Shown: positions 57,339 through 64,000 of the stretch, one piece after another | Position numbering within the stretch: position 1 is the first letter of the stretch | How the letters are laid out: each line of letters opens with the position of its first letter | Assembly: GCF_016651105.1 (NCBI RefSeq) | Contig: NZ_JAEKEL010000001.1 | Location: 2,904,001 to 2,968,000, forward strand | DNA length: 64,000 nucleotides | Source: Pseudomonas sp. TH15 | GTDB lineage: Bacteria > Pseudomonadota > Gammaproteobacteria > Pseudomonadales > Pseudomonadaceae | Direction of reading: 5' to 3' | Notes under the pieces: model-generated | Database searches by the model: none | Told to the model about the DNA's origin: nothing | Seen by the model: the letters and a program-made list of their open reading frames with translations, nothing else | Translations under genes and position numbers: made by a program

Positions 57339-58475
57339 TTACTGGGCGGCATTCTGGCTATGCCGATAGTCACTCACTGCCTCATACACCGCTTTGCGCA
57401 AGCGGTTGATCCCGCCAATCGGCCGATGCGCTTCAACGCCAAACCACGGATTGAACGACAGGTTATCGCAGGCCAGATTCAGCGCCGGTGTATCGAAGTC
57501 CTGTGGCGGCAAAGTGATCCGCGCCACGGTTTCGAAGGGTGCGTCCACCTCGCGCCACTCAATGCTGGTGTCTTCGATCGGCATGTACTTGTTCGCGTCC
57601 TGACGCTGGATCTGCAGGACGAAACAGGCGGGCACGCGATCCGTAGATAGCTGCTGGCTCAGCGCGCTACGAAGAAAGTTCGGCAAGTCGTGGTTCTGTT
57701 TGGGCAGTGTGTAAGCCGGGCAGTTGTCCGGATCCGGCATCACCCGAAACTTGGCATTGGCTTCCCCGAACTTGTAGGGCGATACCGAAAAATAGGCAGT
57801 CCCCGTCGGACTGTCCGGCGGCGGCGCCAACGTTGCCAGCGCGATAAGCAGGTGACGAGCCTGCCAACTGCGCGGGTCCCAGCTCGGGAAGAACGCCATG
57901 ACCTTTTTGCCGTCAGCCTGGGCCGCCACATTCTGACGATACTCGGCGACATCGCTGACGAAGAAATTCGGATGGCTGAACATCACGAAGTCCTGCTCGT
58001 TGCGCGCCGGTTGGTCGGCCAGCAATTGTTTGCCGGGCATATTGAGCAATTTGATGGCCATACCACGGGCATCGCGAATGCTGTCGAATTGCGGGTAGGC
58101 GTTGCCATTGGACAGTCGAATGTTTGCTTGCCAGATTTTGCCGGGTTCGCTGAACACACCTTGACGCAGTTCTGCTGCCAGATCCGGCAATACCTGAACC
58201 TCGGCCTTCACACAGCCATGGGCCTTGGCGTGGGCGTCGCGCAGGTAGCGAGTGCTTTCCCGGTGCTGGTCGACGATGCGCACAGCAGTCTGAATGATGT
58301 CCTGGGTCATCGCTGATTCACCGTCCGGGATCATTTCCTGCGCGGAGACCGGGCCGCTGTGCTGCCAGGCAAACCATGCGGTGGCCAGCGCCCAGCCCAG
58401 CAACCCCAGGCCGAGCAACCAGAGCAGGGTCTTGGCTAGAAACGCGCCGAGGCGCAGCCACAGGGTGATCAGCAT
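57339..58475 (-). CDS. membrane-anchored catalase-family haem protein
   Basis: A 378-residue protein with an N-terminal membrane helix (TLLWLLGLGLLGWALATAWFAW) and a catalase-like core (SrpA/allene-oxide-synthase-related branch). A distal His lies in DAHAKAHGCVKAEVQV. The proximal Arg-x-x-x-Tyr haem motif is RKAVY (R360, Y364). The stretch equivalent to the catalase distal Asn reads VMFSHPNFF, so that Asn is missing. Full catalase activity is therefore doubtful; peroxygenase or fatty-acid-hydroperoxide chemistry is possible. It starts 28 bp after the dihaem cytochrome gene, likely one operon. Confidence 0.82.
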   Translation of the reverse strand: MLITLWLRLGAFLAKTLLWLLGLGLLGWALATAWFAWQHSGPVSAQEMIPDGESAMTQDIIQTAVRIVDQHRESTRYLRDAHAKAHGCVKAEVQVLPDLAAELRQGVFSEPGKIWQANIRLSNGNAYPQFDSIRDARGMAIKLLNMPGKQLLADQPARNEQDFVMFSHPNFFVSDVAEYRQNVAAQADGKKVMAFFPSWDPRSWQARHLLIALATLAPPPDSPTGTAYFSVSPYKFGEANAKFRVMPDPDNCPAYTLPKQNHDLPNFLRSALSQQLSTDRVPACFVLQIQRQDANKYMPIEDTSIEWREVDAPFETVARITLPPQDFDTPALNLACDNLSFNPWFGVEAHRPIGGINRLRKAVYEAVSDYRHSQNAAQ

Positions 58476-58503
58476 GGGTAAGTCCTTTTGACTGAGGGGG
58501 CGG

Positions 58504-60330
58504 TCATGGCAATTGCGCCTCCAGTGGGCCGCCCAGCACTTTCAGGTATTCGAGCAGCGCCCAGCGTTCCTCCGGTTGCAGCAGGCGCCCGATGACGCCA
58601 TTACCGCGCTCGCCGGCGCGAAATTCATGTCCGCTGTTGTGATTGCCGGTGATGCGGGTGTCGAACACAAAGCCGTTAGTAAAGGCTTCGGTGCGATAGC
58701 CCAGGTGCTTGGGGTCGTACTCGAAGGTGCCTTTGTAGAACGTGGTCGCACGTTCGTCCTGGGGCGAGAGCAGTTGATAAATACTCGGCACCGAACCGTT
58801 GTGCAGGAAGGGCGCCGTGGCCCACACGCCGGTCAGCGGCCTGGCCTTGTAGACGCGCAATTCCTGGACACCGATCGGCAGACCGAAGCCATCGATGTCC
58901 GGTCGCTCGGCCGGCGTGACGTTGGCCTCGCGGTAAGCATGGTTCTCAACGAACGCCGTGACATACGCGAGTCCCTTGGCCACCGAGAGCTTGCTCAGGT
59001 CCAGCGGCTCGGTGGGTTTGGGATGTAACTGAACGTCGAGTGTCGCCAACTCCGCCGGGTCCCATTGCAGGGCCGTCAGATCGAAACGATGGTCGGCAAT
59101 GTTGTTCGCAGCGGTGGGGTCGGTACCTATCGCCGCGACCGGCAGCAGTTTGAGTTGTTGTACCGCACGTCCATCGACCTGCTTAACACGCGGCACATGG
59201 CAACTGGCGCAGTTCTCGGCAAACAGCGCACGACCTTTGGCGGCCAAGGGTTTGTCGACGCTGCCGAGCAGGTCTTCCGGCCACGCCGGCGGCTTGAGCC
59301 GTTGCAGGGTTTGTTCGATCAGTTGCAAGTCGCGCACACGGACACTGGAGGGGTAGCGTGCATCACCTTTGAGCGGCTGCCCGTCGGCGTCGAAGAAATT
59401 CAGCGTGGCGCCAACACCCAGCGCCTCGCCGATATTGCGCGCCATCGGTTGCTGTGCCGAACCGGTCCACTGCACCCAGTCGAAGGTCCACATGTCCCAC
59501 AGTTGTGGATAGTCCACCGGGGCGTTGGCCACGCGGTAGTTATCCGGCGAAATCGCATCGCCGAAACTGGCATTGGCGATGCGGCCGAACGCGTCGGTGC
59601 GGCCGGGGCCTTCTTCGGTCGGATAGAGCCCGCGATGGGTGTCATTCCAGGCGACTTTCCGGAAGGTATCGAGCGAGCTCTTGAAGTCCTCGCGTAGGAC
59701 TTGATGCTGGGCGTCGTAGTCCGAACCCAATACGTTGCGTGCGAAACGTTCGAATTTCCAAGGGTTGTAATAAGTTGAGGCAAGACTGGCCACAAGTGCC
59801 TGGCCAAAACTGCCTCCGCGCAGGGTCGGCACGCTGGCCGGCAGAACATGCTGCGCCGAGCCACCATCGATACGCACGGCCTGGCCGTTAAAACGCAGTT
59901 CGCCGGTGTGGCAGGCGGCGCAAGTGATATCGAGGAATTGGTCCTTGCTGTCGGGGTTTTGGTGCCGGGCGAAACCTACGGGCAAGTTGCCGGGATTATT
60001 CGGTGTGGCTTTCTGAGCGGGATCGATCAGAAAACCAAAGCGCGCCATGTATTCGGGGGCGGCGAAGCGCTCTTGTGAAAAAGGCAATTCCAGTGCCGCG
60101 AACCAGTCATAGCGCAAGCCTTTGACCTGGGTGCCTTGAGGGGTGAAGTAGTAAGTCTGACGGTCGGCCGCGCTCCACTGCTCCAGGTAATGCACCTGTT
60201 GCGCAGGGGTATAGACGGGCAGTTTAGGGTTGGCGATGTAGTACAGAACCACGGCCAGGCCCAGCCCCAGCAGTACGGCGATCAGACCCAGCAGGCGGAG
60301 TAAGAGGCGCAAGATAAACGTCCTTGTCAA
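58504..60330 (-). CDS. RoxA-like membrane-anchored dihaem cytochrome c
   Basis: A 608-residue protein with an N-terminal membrane helix (about 8-31) and two c-type haem sites, CAACH (137-141) and CASCH (374-378). The intervening sequence (WDMWTFDWVQWTGSAQQPMA, then RNIGEALGVGA) is characteristic of RoxA-like proteins in the CcpA/MauG superfamily, as I recall. RoxA is a dioxygenase for rubber; relatives are peroxidases or oxygenases of unknown substrate. It is periplasm-facing and probably co-transcribed with the catalase-like gene. Substrate unknown. Confidence 0.85.
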   Translation of the reverse strand: MTRTFILRLLLRLLGLIAVLLGLGLAVVLYYIANPKLPVYTPAQQVHYLEQWSAADRQTYYFTPQGTQVKGLRYDWFAALELPFSQERFAAPEYMARFGFLIDPAQKATPNNPGNLPVGFARHQNPDSKDQFLDITCAACHTGELRFNGQAVRIDGGSAQHVLPASVPTLRGGSFGQALVASLASTYYNPWKFERFARNVLGSDYDAQHQVLREDFKSSLDTFRKVAWNDTHRGLYPTEEGPGRTDAFGRIANASFGDAISPDNYRVANAPVDYPQLWDMWTFDWVQWTGSAQQPMARNIGEALGVGATLNFFDADGQPLKGDARYPSSVRVRDLQLIEQTLQRLKPPAWPEDLLGSVDKPLAAKGRALFAENCASCHVPRVKQVDGRAVQQLKLLPVAAIGTDPTAANNIADHRFDLTALQWDPAELATLDVQLHPKPTEPLDLSKLSVAKGLAYVTAFVENHAYREANVTPAERPDIDGFGLPIGVQELRVYKARPLTGVWATAPFLHNGSVPSIYQLLSPQDERATTFYKGTFEYDPKHLGYRTEAFTNGFVFDTRITGNHNSGHEFRAGERGNGVIGRLLQPEERWALLEYLKVLGGPLEAQLP

Positions 60331-60583
60331 TTTATGGCTCTCTTATGCCTCAGCTCCTTAGGTGGCGGCAAGTGGCCATTACGCCAAGTGTTGTAGGATC
60401 CGGCATCGGCGTCTGTGAGAGCAAGATGACAGAAACTTCATCCAGCCCATTCCCGAAATGCTTTAAAAGACCTGAACTTATCAGAAGTTTCCTGCTCTCA
60501 TGCCGGTAGCCATTGGTCGTGGCCGCCTGATAAGCTCGCGGCTTTATTCGATTGCCCTTTAGGCGCATGAACAAGGAAATAGC

Positions 60584-61297
60584 ATGAAACAGCATCGGTT
60601 GGCGGCGGCGGTGGCCCTGGTAAGCCTGGTACTTGCGGGTTGTGACTCGCAGACCAGCGTAGAGCTGAAAACCCCGGCGCAAAAAGCTTCCTACGGGATT
60701 GGCCTGAACATGGGCAAGAGCCTGGCTCAGGAAGGCATGGATGATCTCGATTCCAAGGCCGTAGCCCAAGGCATCGAAGATGCCGTCGGCAAGAAAGAAC
60801 AGAAGCTGAAGGACGACGAACTGGTCGAAGCCTTTGCAGCACTGCAGAAACGTGCTGAAGAGCGCATGGCGAAGATGAGCGAAGAGTCGGCAGCCGCCGG
60901 CAAAAAATTCCTCGAAGAAAACGCCAAGAAAGCCGGTGTGGTGACCACTGCTTCCGGTCTGCAGTATGAAGTCGTGAAGAAAGCTGATGGTCCTCAGCCT
61001 AAGCCGACCGATGTGGTGACTGTTCACTACACCGGCAAGCTGACCAACGGCACTACCTTTGACAGCTCGGTTGATCGCGGTAGCCCGATCGATCTGCCAG
61101 TCAGCGGTGTGATCCCTGGTTGGGTCGAAGGCCTGCAACTGATGCACGTTGGCGAGAAGTACAAACTGTACATCCCTAGCGACCTGGCTTACGGCGCGCA
61201 AAGCCCAAGCCCGGCAATTCCAGCCAACTCGGTGCTGGTGTTCGATCTGGAGCTGTTGGCGATCAAAGATCCAGCGAAACAAGACGCCGCGAAGTAA
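60584..61297 (+). CDS. FKBP-type peptidyl-prolyl isomerase, lipoprotein
   Basis: A 237-residue lipoprotein (lipobox LVLAGC). An N-terminal dimerisation domain of FKBP_N type (about 28-120, rich in Glu/Lys helices) precedes the FKBP domain (about 130-230). VHYTGKLTNGTTFDSS and FDLELLAI are seen, with active-site Trp in GWVEGLQLM. It is a Mip/FkpA-like periplasmic foldase, probably anchored to the outer membrane. The 253-bp upstream region to the divergent cytochrome gene holds nothing I recognise. Confidence 0.94.
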   Translation: MKQHRLAAAVALVSLVLAGCDSQTSVELKTPAQKASYGIGLNMGKSLAQEGMDDLDSKAVAQGIEDAVGKKEQKLKDDELVEAFAALQKRAEERMAKMSEESAAAGKKFLEENAKKAGVVTTASGLQYEVVKKADGPQPKPTDVVTVHYTGKLTNGTTFDSSVDRGSPIDLPVSGVIPGWVEGLQLMHVGEKYKLYIPSDLAYGAQSPSPAIPANSVLVFDLELLAIKDPAKQDAAK

Positions 61298-61314
61298 TCG
61301 TCGTCTGATGCAAA

Positions 61315-61347
61315 AACAACGCCCCGCATTATGTGGGGCGTTGTTGT
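61315..61347 (+). terminator. terminator after FKBP gene
   Basis: AACAACGCCCCGCATTATGTGGGGCGTTGTT hairpin. Confidence 0.88.
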
Positions 61348-61538
61348 ATCTGGCGTTTGGCAAAGTACAAACAAAGCGAACGGATGCTGTAGGGTGGAGT
61401 CATAGCCAGTGAAGACACCTGTGCTAGACGTACTGCACAGCCAAGTCAATGAAATCTTGGGTTTTTTTATGTGAGTAAAAAACGCCCGATCTGAGTTCAG
61501 CCCTTATAAAACGGGGCTTCCAGCCGTGAAATGCAGCT

Positions 61539-61573
61539 CTGTTCACAAGGTTATCCACAATTTGTGTGGATAA
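61539..61573. promoter_or_regulatory. inverted DnaA boxes upstream of the DUF1232 gene
   Basis: TTATCCACA (61551-61559) and TGTGGATAA (61565-61573) are two perfect DnaA boxes facing each other across 5 bp. A degenerate third, CTGTTCACA (61539-61547), is in the same direction as the first. They lie 20 bp before the gene start at 61594. This could be a promoter operator for DnaA or a DARS-like site. Confidence 0.75.
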
Positions 61574-61593
61574 CATTTCAGCGGGAGGAAAAG

Positions 61594-62049
61594 ATGAAAG
61601 CACCCTGGAATTTCGCTCGATTCCTGCCACTGGCCGGTCGCTTGTTGGCCAGAGGTCGATTGCCGACCCTGCTGTTTGCCGTGGCCAGCAAAAGTGCCAG
61701 CCAGGGCGGTCGCCTGGGTAAGCTCAAGGATGACCTGCGCCTGTTGCAGGCCCTGTGCCTGGCCTACTGGCGCGGCGAGTACCGGGCCATCAGCCGCAAA
61801 TCGATGCTGATCGTGGTGGCTGGCCTGATGTACTTCCTCAGCCCTTTGGACGCCATTCCGGATTTCATCCCGGTTTTCGGCATGCTCGACGACATCGCAG
61901 TGCTCGCCTGGGTCATGAAAACCCTCGACGACGAACTCAATGCCTTCCGTGCCTGGCGCGATCGTCAGCTGCCGGAGAAGCTGGCGTCGGTCGAGCGACT
62001 GCCCGATACCCCGGAGCAACTTCAGCTTCAGGGCCCCAAAGATGACTGA
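61594..62049 (+). CDS. DUF1232 (YkvA family) membrane protein
   Basis: A 151-residue protein. The DUF1232 motif is visible around MYFLSPLDAIPDFIPVFGMLDD with the flanking hydrophobic stretches, giving one or two membrane segments at about 62-110. Function unknown. Its promoter area carries the inverted DnaA boxes. The ATG at 61594 follows GGGAGGAAA; an earlier start at 61531 would run through the boxes and is unlikely. Confidence 0.85.
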   Translation: MKAPWNFARFLPLAGRLLARGRLPTLLFAVASKSASQGGRLGKLKDDLRLLQALCLAYWRGEYRAISRKSMLIVVAGLMYFLSPLDAIPDFIPVFGMLDDIAVLAWVMKTLDDELNAFRAWRDRQLPEKLASVERLPDTPEQLQLQGPKDD

Positions 62050-62162
62050 GTTGTTTCAGTTTCAGCCATAGTTTCATGCCCCCGCGACCTTGGCCGCTGT
62101 TAGGATTACACTTCAAGGGAAAAGTGCCGACTCGCTAAGTGTCGTTGTCCTACGGGGAAGTC

Positions 62163-62504
62163 ATGGATATTCAGATAATCACACGCGAAGGCGAGCCCGA
62201 ATATGCGGTTCTACCTTGGGCTCAGTACCAGGCTTTACTGAAAGCAGCAGGCATCGAGCAACAACCGCCAAGGGCCGCCGTAGAGCGTCCGGCAGTCGTT
62301 GCAGACCAGATCCTTCCGGGTCTGGATCAACTCCGCAAATTGCGCGAAGGGAAGGGCATCGCCATTGAGGCGCTCGCCCGCACGGTAGGCATCAGCCCGT
62401 CTTATCTGGCCTTGATCGAAAGTGGCGAGCGTCAACCCGACGCTGCGATTCGCCGCAGCCTGGCCTGGGAATTGACGGTGCCAGGGTGGAGGGATGAATC
62501 GTGA
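62163..62504 (+). CDS. helix-turn-helix (XRE) domain protein
   Basis: A 113-residue protein. Residues 1-30 resemble the N-terminal arm of small antitoxin-type proteins (MDIQIITREGEPEYAVLPW). The HTH_3-like domain at about 60-105 has the recognition helix region LARTVGISPSYLALIESGER. It is translationally coupled to the next gene (GTGA overlap). It could be an antitoxin-like regulator but no toxin is recognised. Confidence 0.8.
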   Translation: MDIQIITREGEPEYAVLPWAQYQALLKAAGIEQQPPRAAVERPAVVADQILPGLDQLRKLREGKGIAIEALARTVGISPSYLALIESGERQPDAAIRRSLAWELTVPGWRDES

Positions 62505-62872
62505 GCGTACGCATCAGTCGTCAACATTGGGACGGGTTGCTGGGTGAACTGGATCAGGCGCGCCGCCAGCGCCATCTGCTGACTTACCGAGCGCTGCTCG
62601 AGCGATTGCAGTTGCCGACGCCGGCCATGCAAACCCTGACCGCAGCCCTTGAACACCTCGCCGCACTGGACGCCAAGGCCGAGCAGCCACTGCGCAGCTC
62701 GCTGGTGATCAGCCAGGGTGCCAGTCGCCTGCCACGCACCGGCTTCTTCGAATGCGTCGAACGCCTGGGACGTTTCTCCGGCCCGTCCGACGGCGTCGCC
62801 GCCGCGTCCTGGCATGCGTCGGAAGTAGTGCGCGTGTTCGAATACGAGTACCCAGAATCAGCGGAGGCCTGA
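62501..62872 (+). CDS. hypothetical protein
   Basis: A 123-residue soluble protein I do not recognise, with a helical N-terminus and SLVISQGASRLPRTGFFECV in the middle. The GTG start overlaps the stop of the HTH gene and the next gene starts at its stop, so it is the central gene of a three-gene unit. No toxin motif is seen. Confidence 0.7.
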   Translation: MSVRISRQHWDGLLGELDQARRQRHLLTYRALLERLQLPTPAMQTLTAALEHLAALDAKAEQPLRSSLVISQGASRLPRTGFFECVERLGRFSGPSDGVAAASWHASEVVRVFEYEYPESAEA

Positions 62873-63280
62873 GTGTTTTTACGCCTCAAAGCGCGGGCCG
62901 GTTACTGGCTGGCCCGCCGGTTGTTTCATTGGTCATGGTTTGTGCGACAGCCCCGAGGCTGGAAATGGCTCGAGGGCCAATTCGCCCGCATGGCCAACCT
63001 CGGCAATGTCGGCGCCCAGAGCTTCTATGGCCACATCCTGACCTTTCGCGGTGTTGGGCTTGGTGCTCGTGAGGAAGGCGTGCGATTGCTGCGTTTGGCG
63101 GCGTTGGCGGGGGATGGCAAAGCGGCGTATCAGATTGGGGTGATCAGCCTTGCCGGCAGCCCAAGCAAGGCACCGGATCCTGATGAAGCCGCTCGCTGGT
63201 GGGGCATGGCCGCCAAGGCCGGGCATCCGTTGGCCGAACACAAACTCAGAGAGTTGAGTTCGCGCGACACCGCACCATAA
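62873..63280 (+). CDS. Sel1-repeat protein
   Basis: A 135-residue protein. A basic aromatic N-terminus (about 1-40, GWKWLEGQFARMANL) precedes Sel1/TPR repeats (LLRLAALAGDGKAAYQIGVI; EAARWWGMAAKAGHPLAEHK). The GTG start abuts the preceding stop. Sel1 proteins are adaptors. A terminator follows 21 bp after the stop. Confidence 0.8.
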   Translation: MFLRLKARAGYWLARRLFHWSWFVRQPRGWKWLEGQFARMANLGNVGAQSFYGHILTFRGVGLGAREEGVRLLRLAALAGDGKAAYQIGVISLAGSPSKAPDPDEAARWWGMAAKAGHPLAEHKLRELSSRDTAP

Positions 63281-63300
63281 ACCTGTTGTTGTCTGTTTGA

Positions 63301-63337
63301 TAAACGCGGCGTGAGGGAAACCTCACGCCGCGTTTGC
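63301..63337 (+). terminator. terminator of the HTH-Sel1 unit
   Basis: AAACGCGGCGTGAGG-GAAA-CCTCACGCCGCGTTT, a strong GNRA-loop hairpin. Confidence 0.88.
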
Positions 63338-63473
63338 GTTTTGTTTGGCTGTTTATTTTCTGGCAGTTTTTTACAGATTAGTCCTACAGCTATCGCCTAC
63401 TTGCCTGACTTCTTTCCTGATTGATCCCCCGCACAGTTCCCGCGCCTAAATTTTTTTGCGCGAGGGAACGCTC

Positions 63474-63521
63474 ATGTTCGACCCGGTCAACCAGTTCTAC
63501 CCGCATCCAGACGTGCGCTGA
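63474..63521 (+). CDS. 15-codon leader frame overlapping the next gene
   Basis: ATG with a GAGGGAA Shine-Dalgarno sequence, encoding MFDPVNQFYPHPDVR, then TGA. Its stop overlaps the ATG of the next gene (TGATG). Either a translational-coupling leader or the true N-terminus of the next protein, split by a one-base loss. Confidence 0.45.
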   Translation: MFDPVNQFYPHPDVR

Positions 63522-64000
63522 TGGAAGCCATCGCTCGTATCGAGCAGGAACTCGACAGCTTCCCTGACACCCTCAGCCTCTACCGCGAACAGCTCAAACA
63601 CTGGGCCAGTCAAACAGCGGACAAAGTCAGCCACGCCACGGATCTGCCATCGCTGATGGGCATGGAGCGGGTCATCCGCTTCGGTGATCGCAGTTCCGCC
63701 GTCAGCAGCAGCGACGACAATTTTTTCTCCAGCGTCATCCAGTGCCCTGAGGGTGGGGTGATGGAGATCGAGAGCAAATTCGAGTCGGTATACGACATTG
63801 CGCTCGGCGACATCGTCGTCGATGTGGTGGCCGTGGATGGCGGCAAAACCACGCCCGTGACCCTCGATGCGCAAGGCAGGGGCACGTTCGCAGGGATCGC
63901 GGGCAAGTTCTATCGAGTGCATGTACACAGCGAGGTCTCGCCGGCGCAGGTCGAGGATTTGTTCACTGCTTACGATGGCTTGAACGCTGAGCTGGATGGC
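63521..64000 (+). CDS. N-terminal part of an unidentified large protein (3' truncated by window edge)
   Basis: An open frame of 160 codons runs to the window end. The sequence has an acidic helical N-terminus (ARIEQELDSFPDTLSLYREQ) and a beta-rich segment with VIRFGDRSSAVSSSDDNFF, VMEIESKFESVYDIALGD and GIAGKFYRVHVHSE. I do not recognise the family with confidence; it gives a loose impression of a secreted or type VI-associated effector, but this is only a guess. The start lacks its own Shine-Dalgarno sequence. Confidence 0.6.
   Translation, partial: MEAIARIEQELDSFPDTLSLYREQLKHWASQTADKVSHATDLPSLMGMERVIRFGDRSSAVSSSDDNFFSSVIQCPEGGVMEIESKFESVYDIALGDIVVDVVAVDGGKTTPVTLDAQGRGTFAGIAGKFYRVHVHSEVSPAQVEDLFTAYDGLNAELDG

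Noticed and set aside
62163..62872. Firm call of a type II toxin-antitoxin pair
   Set aside because: The HTH protein resembles some antitoxins, but the partner shows no toxin motif and the Sel1 gene in the unit is atypical.

Overview
The window is about 64 kb of bacterial chromosome and reads as a member of the Pseudomonas fluorescens group. The evidence is the sucAB-lpd-sucCD order, a BraB-type BrnQ carrier, the purN-purM-DUF2066-PerM-hda cluster, a late cobalamin operon in Pseudomonas order, and many REP/REPIN palindromes with the cores GGGAGCGGGCTTGCTCGCGA and GGCGAGGGAGCTTGCTCCC. Coding density is high. I see no prophage, integrated plasmid, CRISPR array or complete insertion sequence. 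Protein identities come from motif and family recognition by eye; no database search was run.

Layout. 1-6.3 kb: end of the TCA-cycle operon (sucA 3' end, sucB, lpd, sucC, sucD) with structured RNA between lpd and sucC. 6.7-9.8 kb: brnQ, two small membrane proteins and a small lipoprotein. 9.9-13.6 kb: two hotdog thioesterases, htpG and a dienelactone hydrolase-like gene. 13.7-17.0 kb: pirin, OsmC and a chemoreceptor. 17.2-23.2 kb: DUF3108 protein, purN and purM on the minus strand; a frameshifted DUF2066 gene, an AI-2E/PerM transporter and hda on the plus strand. 23.4-26.2 kb: two tandem NlpC/P60 hydrolases and a sorbosone dehydrogenase-like lipoprotein. 27.0-36.3 kb: a cobalamin riboswitch followed by cobO, cobB, bluB, cobD, cobC, cobQ, cobU, cobT, an alpha-ribazole phosphatase and cobS. 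Together these adenosylate and amidate the corrin, attach aminopropanol, build DMB and assemble the nucleotide loop. 36.4-40.9 kb: a MarR/MFS pair with shared operators, a periplasmic glutathione peroxidase, FadL and a phage-lysin-like orphan. 41.2-44.3 kb: a small conserved protein, a 1-kb gene-free stretch with DnaA-box-like sites, a Sel1-like protein and rmuC. 44.4-50.6 kb: a transporter-fused hybrid histidine kinase, then a TetR/MFS divergent pair separated by a 266-bp branched foldback element, then a cupin. 50.7-56.4 kb: a TDT transporter, an LplT-PlsC fusion, a Gdx/SugE exporter under a guanidine-II riboswitch, a BASS symporter and rdgC. 56.5-57.2 kb: a tandemly duplicated tRNA-Val/tRNA-Asp pair. 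57.3-64 kb: a membrane-anchored catalase-like protein with a RoxA-like dihaem cytochrome, an FKBP lipoprotein, a DUF1232 gene behind inverted DnaA boxes, an HTH/unknown/Sel1 operon, and the start of a large unidentified gene running off the window.

The most unusual items are the 266-bp branched foldback that carries the start codon and ribosome binding site of the adjacent tetR; a REPIN that encodes the last ~32 residues of CobB and abuts bluB; MarR operators over a predicted leaderless promoter; two sites with clustered DnaA boxes; the duplicated tRNA operon; a phage-lysin-like protein lacking its expected glutamate; and the single-base frameshift in the DUF2066 gene.
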